7,633 nucleotides of DNA from Arenicellales bacterium (GTDB lineage: Bacteria > Pseudomonadota > Gammaproteobacteria > BMS3Bbin11). Of this stretch, positions 5,901-7,633 are shown in pieces. Position 1 is the first letter of the stretch. Every line of letters starts with the position of its first letter. The position numbers were made by a program, and so were the translations under genes. The DNA lies in assembly GCA_029287965.1 (NCBI GenBank), contig JARFQC010000125.1, positions 1 through 7,633 of the forward strand, read 5' to 3'. The notes under the pieces are model-generated. The model had not been told where the DNA came from and did not search any database. It saw only the letters and a list, made by a program, of their open reading frames with translations.

Positions 5901-7633
5901 TTTTACATTGAGTGGCGCGGCATTGCTTCTGAGCGCCCCGATATTGTTGCTCTGGCTGGTATCACCTGTGATTGCCTGGTGGATCAGCTTGCCACTGGTC
6001 TCTCCCGTACCAGATTTGAGCGATGAACAACGCTCATTCCTGAGGCTATCGGCCCGGCGGACATGGCGCTATTTCGCAGACTTCGTAGGTCCGGAGGAGA
6101 ACTGGTTGCCGCCAGATAACTACCAGGAATATCCGACGCCCGTCATCGCTTCACGTACCTCGCCCACCAATATTGGCATGTCGCTGCTGGCGGATCTGTC
6201 GGCCTACGATTTCGGTTATATCTGTACCGGAGAATTCTTGCGGCGCGCCGGAAACACGCTGGCCACGATGGAAAAGCTGGAACGCTACCGCGGCCATTTC
6301 TATAACTGGTACGACACCCGCACCCTGAAACCGCTTCTTCCGCAATACGTCTCTTCGGTCGACAGTGGAAATCTGGCGGGCTGCCTGCTCACCTTGCAGG
6401 CGGGACTGGCCGAGTTGAAAGATCAGCCGGTGCTGTCTGAAAACGCATTTCAGGGATTACTGGATACCCTGCAGGTGCTGGTGGAGCAGCTTCCACCATC
6501 ATCAACGGCCGATCTGGCCAAGAAGTTAAAGTTACTACAGGACGCACTCACGCCGAATGATCCGCCACGGACACTGGCCGATGCCGATCGCTTGCTAAAC
6601 GAGATTCAGCGTATCGGGGGTGGGCTGGTTACATGGCTGCCAGCAGAGATTGATATTGACGGCGAACTCTATTACTGGGCGCAGGCATTCGATCAACAAT
6701 TCCGTGCGCTTCGCGATGACCTTGGCTACCTGGCACCCGAGCTGGAACAGTTCAGCACCATACCCACGCTGGCGGAGTTGGCCACGAAAGGTTCAGCTTA
6801 TAAGGACGCGGTGGCGCGGCTCAGAACCATCGACGATTTGGCGGGGCGTTGCCATGAACTGGCGGTGATGGATTTTAAATTTCTCTACGACACAAGCAGT
6901 GGTTTGCTGAGTATCGGTTATGACGTGAGTGAACGACGCCGCGACCCGGCCTGCTATGATCTTCTGGCGTCGGAAGCGCGCCTGGCCAGTTTCCTGCTTA
7001 TCGCACAGGACCAGCTTCCTCAGAAGCATTGGTTTGCACTTGGCCGCCTGCTGACCAGCCATGGCGGCGATGTGAGCCTGATTTCGTGGAGCGGCTCGAT
7101 GTTCGAGTACCTGATGCCGCAGCTGATCATGCCGAGTTACCACCACACCCTGCTGGATGAGACCTGCAAGGCCGCTGTGTCTCGCCAGATCGAATATGGC
7201 CGACAACGTGGTGTACCCTGGGGTATTTCCGAGTCCTGCTACAACGCCACCGATATGAACCAGGTCTATCAATACCGGGCCTTCGGCGTGCCTGGGATGG
7301 GACTCAAGCGCGGCTTGGGAGAGGATCTGGTGATCGCGCCTTACGCCAGCGCACTAGCGCTAATGATGATGCCGTTGGAAGCGTGCCGTAACCTGCAGAC
7401 TCTGGCCGCCTATGGTTTTCTGGGTGCCTATGGCTTCTATGAAGCGGTCGATTATACGCCTTCACGTGTGCTGCGGGGCAAGCGTCACGCCATCGTGCGT
7501 GCCTTCATGGCGCATCATCAAGGTATGAGTCTGCTGGCCCTTGAGCATCTGTTGCTTAACCAGCCCATGCAACGCCGATTCCTGTCTGATCCGCTGATAC
7601 GGGCCACGGAGCTGTTGCTGCAGGAGCGTGTGC
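2962..7633 (+). CDS. ndvB: Cyclic beta-1,2-glucan synthase, 3' end missing
   Basis: An uninterrupted frame of 1557 codons runs off the window; complete family members are about 2800 residues. The enzyme makes cyclic beta-1,2-glucan from UDP-glucose at the inner membrane for export to the periplasm. Residues 1-410 are the cytoplasmic N-terminal region, with family motifs such as ENEHVLLAAYDVV-like (76-94) and LKLGELWAFPIMLQLALLDN (about 180-199). Two membrane helices lie near 430-453 and 460-482. The GT84 domain follows: VVVPTLL (508-514), TLDTDTQLP (643-651, DxD at 645/647, metal and UDP binding), FGEGSFVGKGIYD (726-738), SHDLLES (757-763) and RRHRWIRGDWQ (790-800, QxxRW-like). More membrane helices occur at about 843-886, 912-932 and 970-1012. 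The glycoamylase-like cyclisation domain (about 1026-1530, which I recall as GH189) includes GHFYNWYDT (1111-1119), WSGSMFEYLMP (1376-1386), PWGISESCYNATD (1419-1431), YGFYEAVDYT (1490-1499) and HHQGMSLLALE (1518-1528). The GH94 domain should follow. ATG 2962 lacks a clear Shine-Dalgarno; TTG 2953 is a possible alternative. Confidence 0.93.
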   Translation, partial: MFETISNQIKEKSIITKAFLSGAHTRNSLSNDEDTRLLRAALFSIEQLNRHAVKLAGQHKIDTRPGPDRLLPRLADNEHVLLAAYDVVAAAAIPEQRIVPAEAWLLDNFYLIEQQISLARRHLPRGYSRQLPRLAEGLSAGFPRIYDLALTLISHMDGRVDSDNTTQIIAAYQSAEPLKLGELWAFPIMLQLALLDNLRRVALRVARRREEREAAIVWADRMLKTAEEEPKQLIQRLAEFANADVPLTASFVEEFYARLQAQGPAMAFVQTWLEQKLLEQGVSATQLSSAAARTAATNQISIANSISSLRFIGTVDWCDFVESLSVVEQTLRKDPAAMHAGQNFATRDRYRHVIEDVARRCESSELNVARETIALAQEAAECVGANDRSAHVGYYLVDQGRQRLEQVVDCRLSWKTRAKRAFRNHHLPLYLSPILLLTVLATSVVLSSFSGIALADWRYWYFAICGLIGASALAVPLVNLMVTSMLPPHALPRLDFSKGIPDIHRTMVVVPTLLSKPQEVDDLLEAMEIRYLGNRDPNLFFALLTDFRDAAECTQPDDDAVLAYARTALQRLNETYSEDRPCIFYLFHRPRQWNAYEQVWMGYERKRGKLEQFNALLRGGAQTAFSDIVGDVSILGSIQYVITLDTDTQLPRDAARTLIGNMAHPLNRPVYDANRKRIVKGYAILQPRTSISLISSARSRFSKLFAGESGIDPYTREVSDVYQDVFGEGSFVGKGIYDVDAFRQAVDGRFPDNLILSHDLLESGYARSALITDVDLIEEHPDSYAVDISRRHRWIRGDWQLAGWLLPTVPGPYQSEESKARRQANPLSALSRWKLFDNLRRSLVSPALFALLIGGWLFGPGPVWFWSLLVVMMVFLTPLLSTLIEFIRKPGERAWLVHLAQTGRSGERPMAHAFLALIFLPYDALICLDAMLRSGVRMLFTRRGLLLWHTNSYARRNARRTLTDYFSEMWIAPVVALVSAFTLSGAALLLSAPILLLWLVSPVIAWWISLPLVSPVPDLSDEQRSFLRLSARRTWRYFADFVGPEENWLPPDNYQEYPTPVIASRTSPTNIGMSLLADLSAYDFGYICTGEFLRRAGNTLATMEKLERYRGHFYNWYDTRTLKPLLPQYVSSVDSGNLAGCLLTLQAGLAELKDQPVLSENAFQGLLDTLQVLVEQLPPSSTADLAKKLKLLQDALTPNDPPRTLADADRLLNEIQRIGGGLVTWLPAEIDIDGELYYWAQAFDQQFRALRDDLGYLAPELEQFSTIPTLAELATKGSAYKDAVARLRTIDDLAGRCHELAVMDFKFLYDTSSGLLSIGYDVSERRRDPACYDLLASEARLASFLLIAQDQLPQKHWFALGRLLTSHGGDVSLISWSGSMFEYLMPQLIMPSYHHTLLDETCKAAVSRQIEYGRQRGVPWGISESCYNATDMNQVYQYRAFGVPGMGLKRGLGEDLVIAPYASALALMMMPLEACRNLQTLAAYGFLGAYGFYEAVDYTPSRVLRGKRHAIVRAFMAHHQGMSLLALEHLLLNQPMQRRFLSDPLIRATELLLQERV

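Overview
The window looks like a piece of a gammaproteobacterial chromosome. This is an inference from protein similarity that I recall, moderately GC-rich coding sequence, strong Shine-Dalgarno sites in the left part, and the family combination present. No rRNA, tRNA, insertion sequence, phage gene or CRISPR array is visible. The genus cannot be named from the sequence; a free-living or sulfur-oxidiser-like gammaproteobacterium is only a guess.

Left block (1-1365, + strand): the last 47 codons of an hflK-type gene overlap a complete hflC gene by 4 bases. About 40 bases later comes a 61-residue conserved-looking small protein of unknown function with a good ribosome binding site. The first two form the membrane SPFH (band 7) complex that in known bacteria surrounds and modulates the FtsH protease.

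Middle block (1394-2374, - strand): a convergent gene encodes a soluble, two-part protein with an N-terminal PDC/Cache-type sensor fold and no recognisable output domain. It is followed by a 424-base AT-rich gap (2375-2798) that holds a 9+9 bp inverted repeat next to a TATAAT box and a second, imperfect hairpin.

Right block (2799-7633, + strand): a 45-residue lysine-rich small protein lies 25 bases upstream of a very large open frame that runs off the window end. That frame (1557 complete codons visible) is a cyclic beta-1,2-glucan synthase of the NdvB/ChvB/Cgs type. It has a cytoplasmic N-terminal region, membrane segments, a GT84 glycosyltransferase domain with a DxD motif, more membrane segments, and the glycoamylase-like cyclisation domain. 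The C-terminal GH94 phosphorylase domain, which sets ring size in known enzymes, lies beyond the window.

The most interesting non-coding signal is at the start codon of the glucan synthase gene. An 11-bp perfect inverted repeat places the ATG in its loop, and a second copy of the left arm can form a competing 8-bp hairpin with the same right arm. This looks like a possible translational switch or a three-half-site protein-binding element controlling synthesis of a periplasmic glucan that in other bacteria responds to osmolarity.
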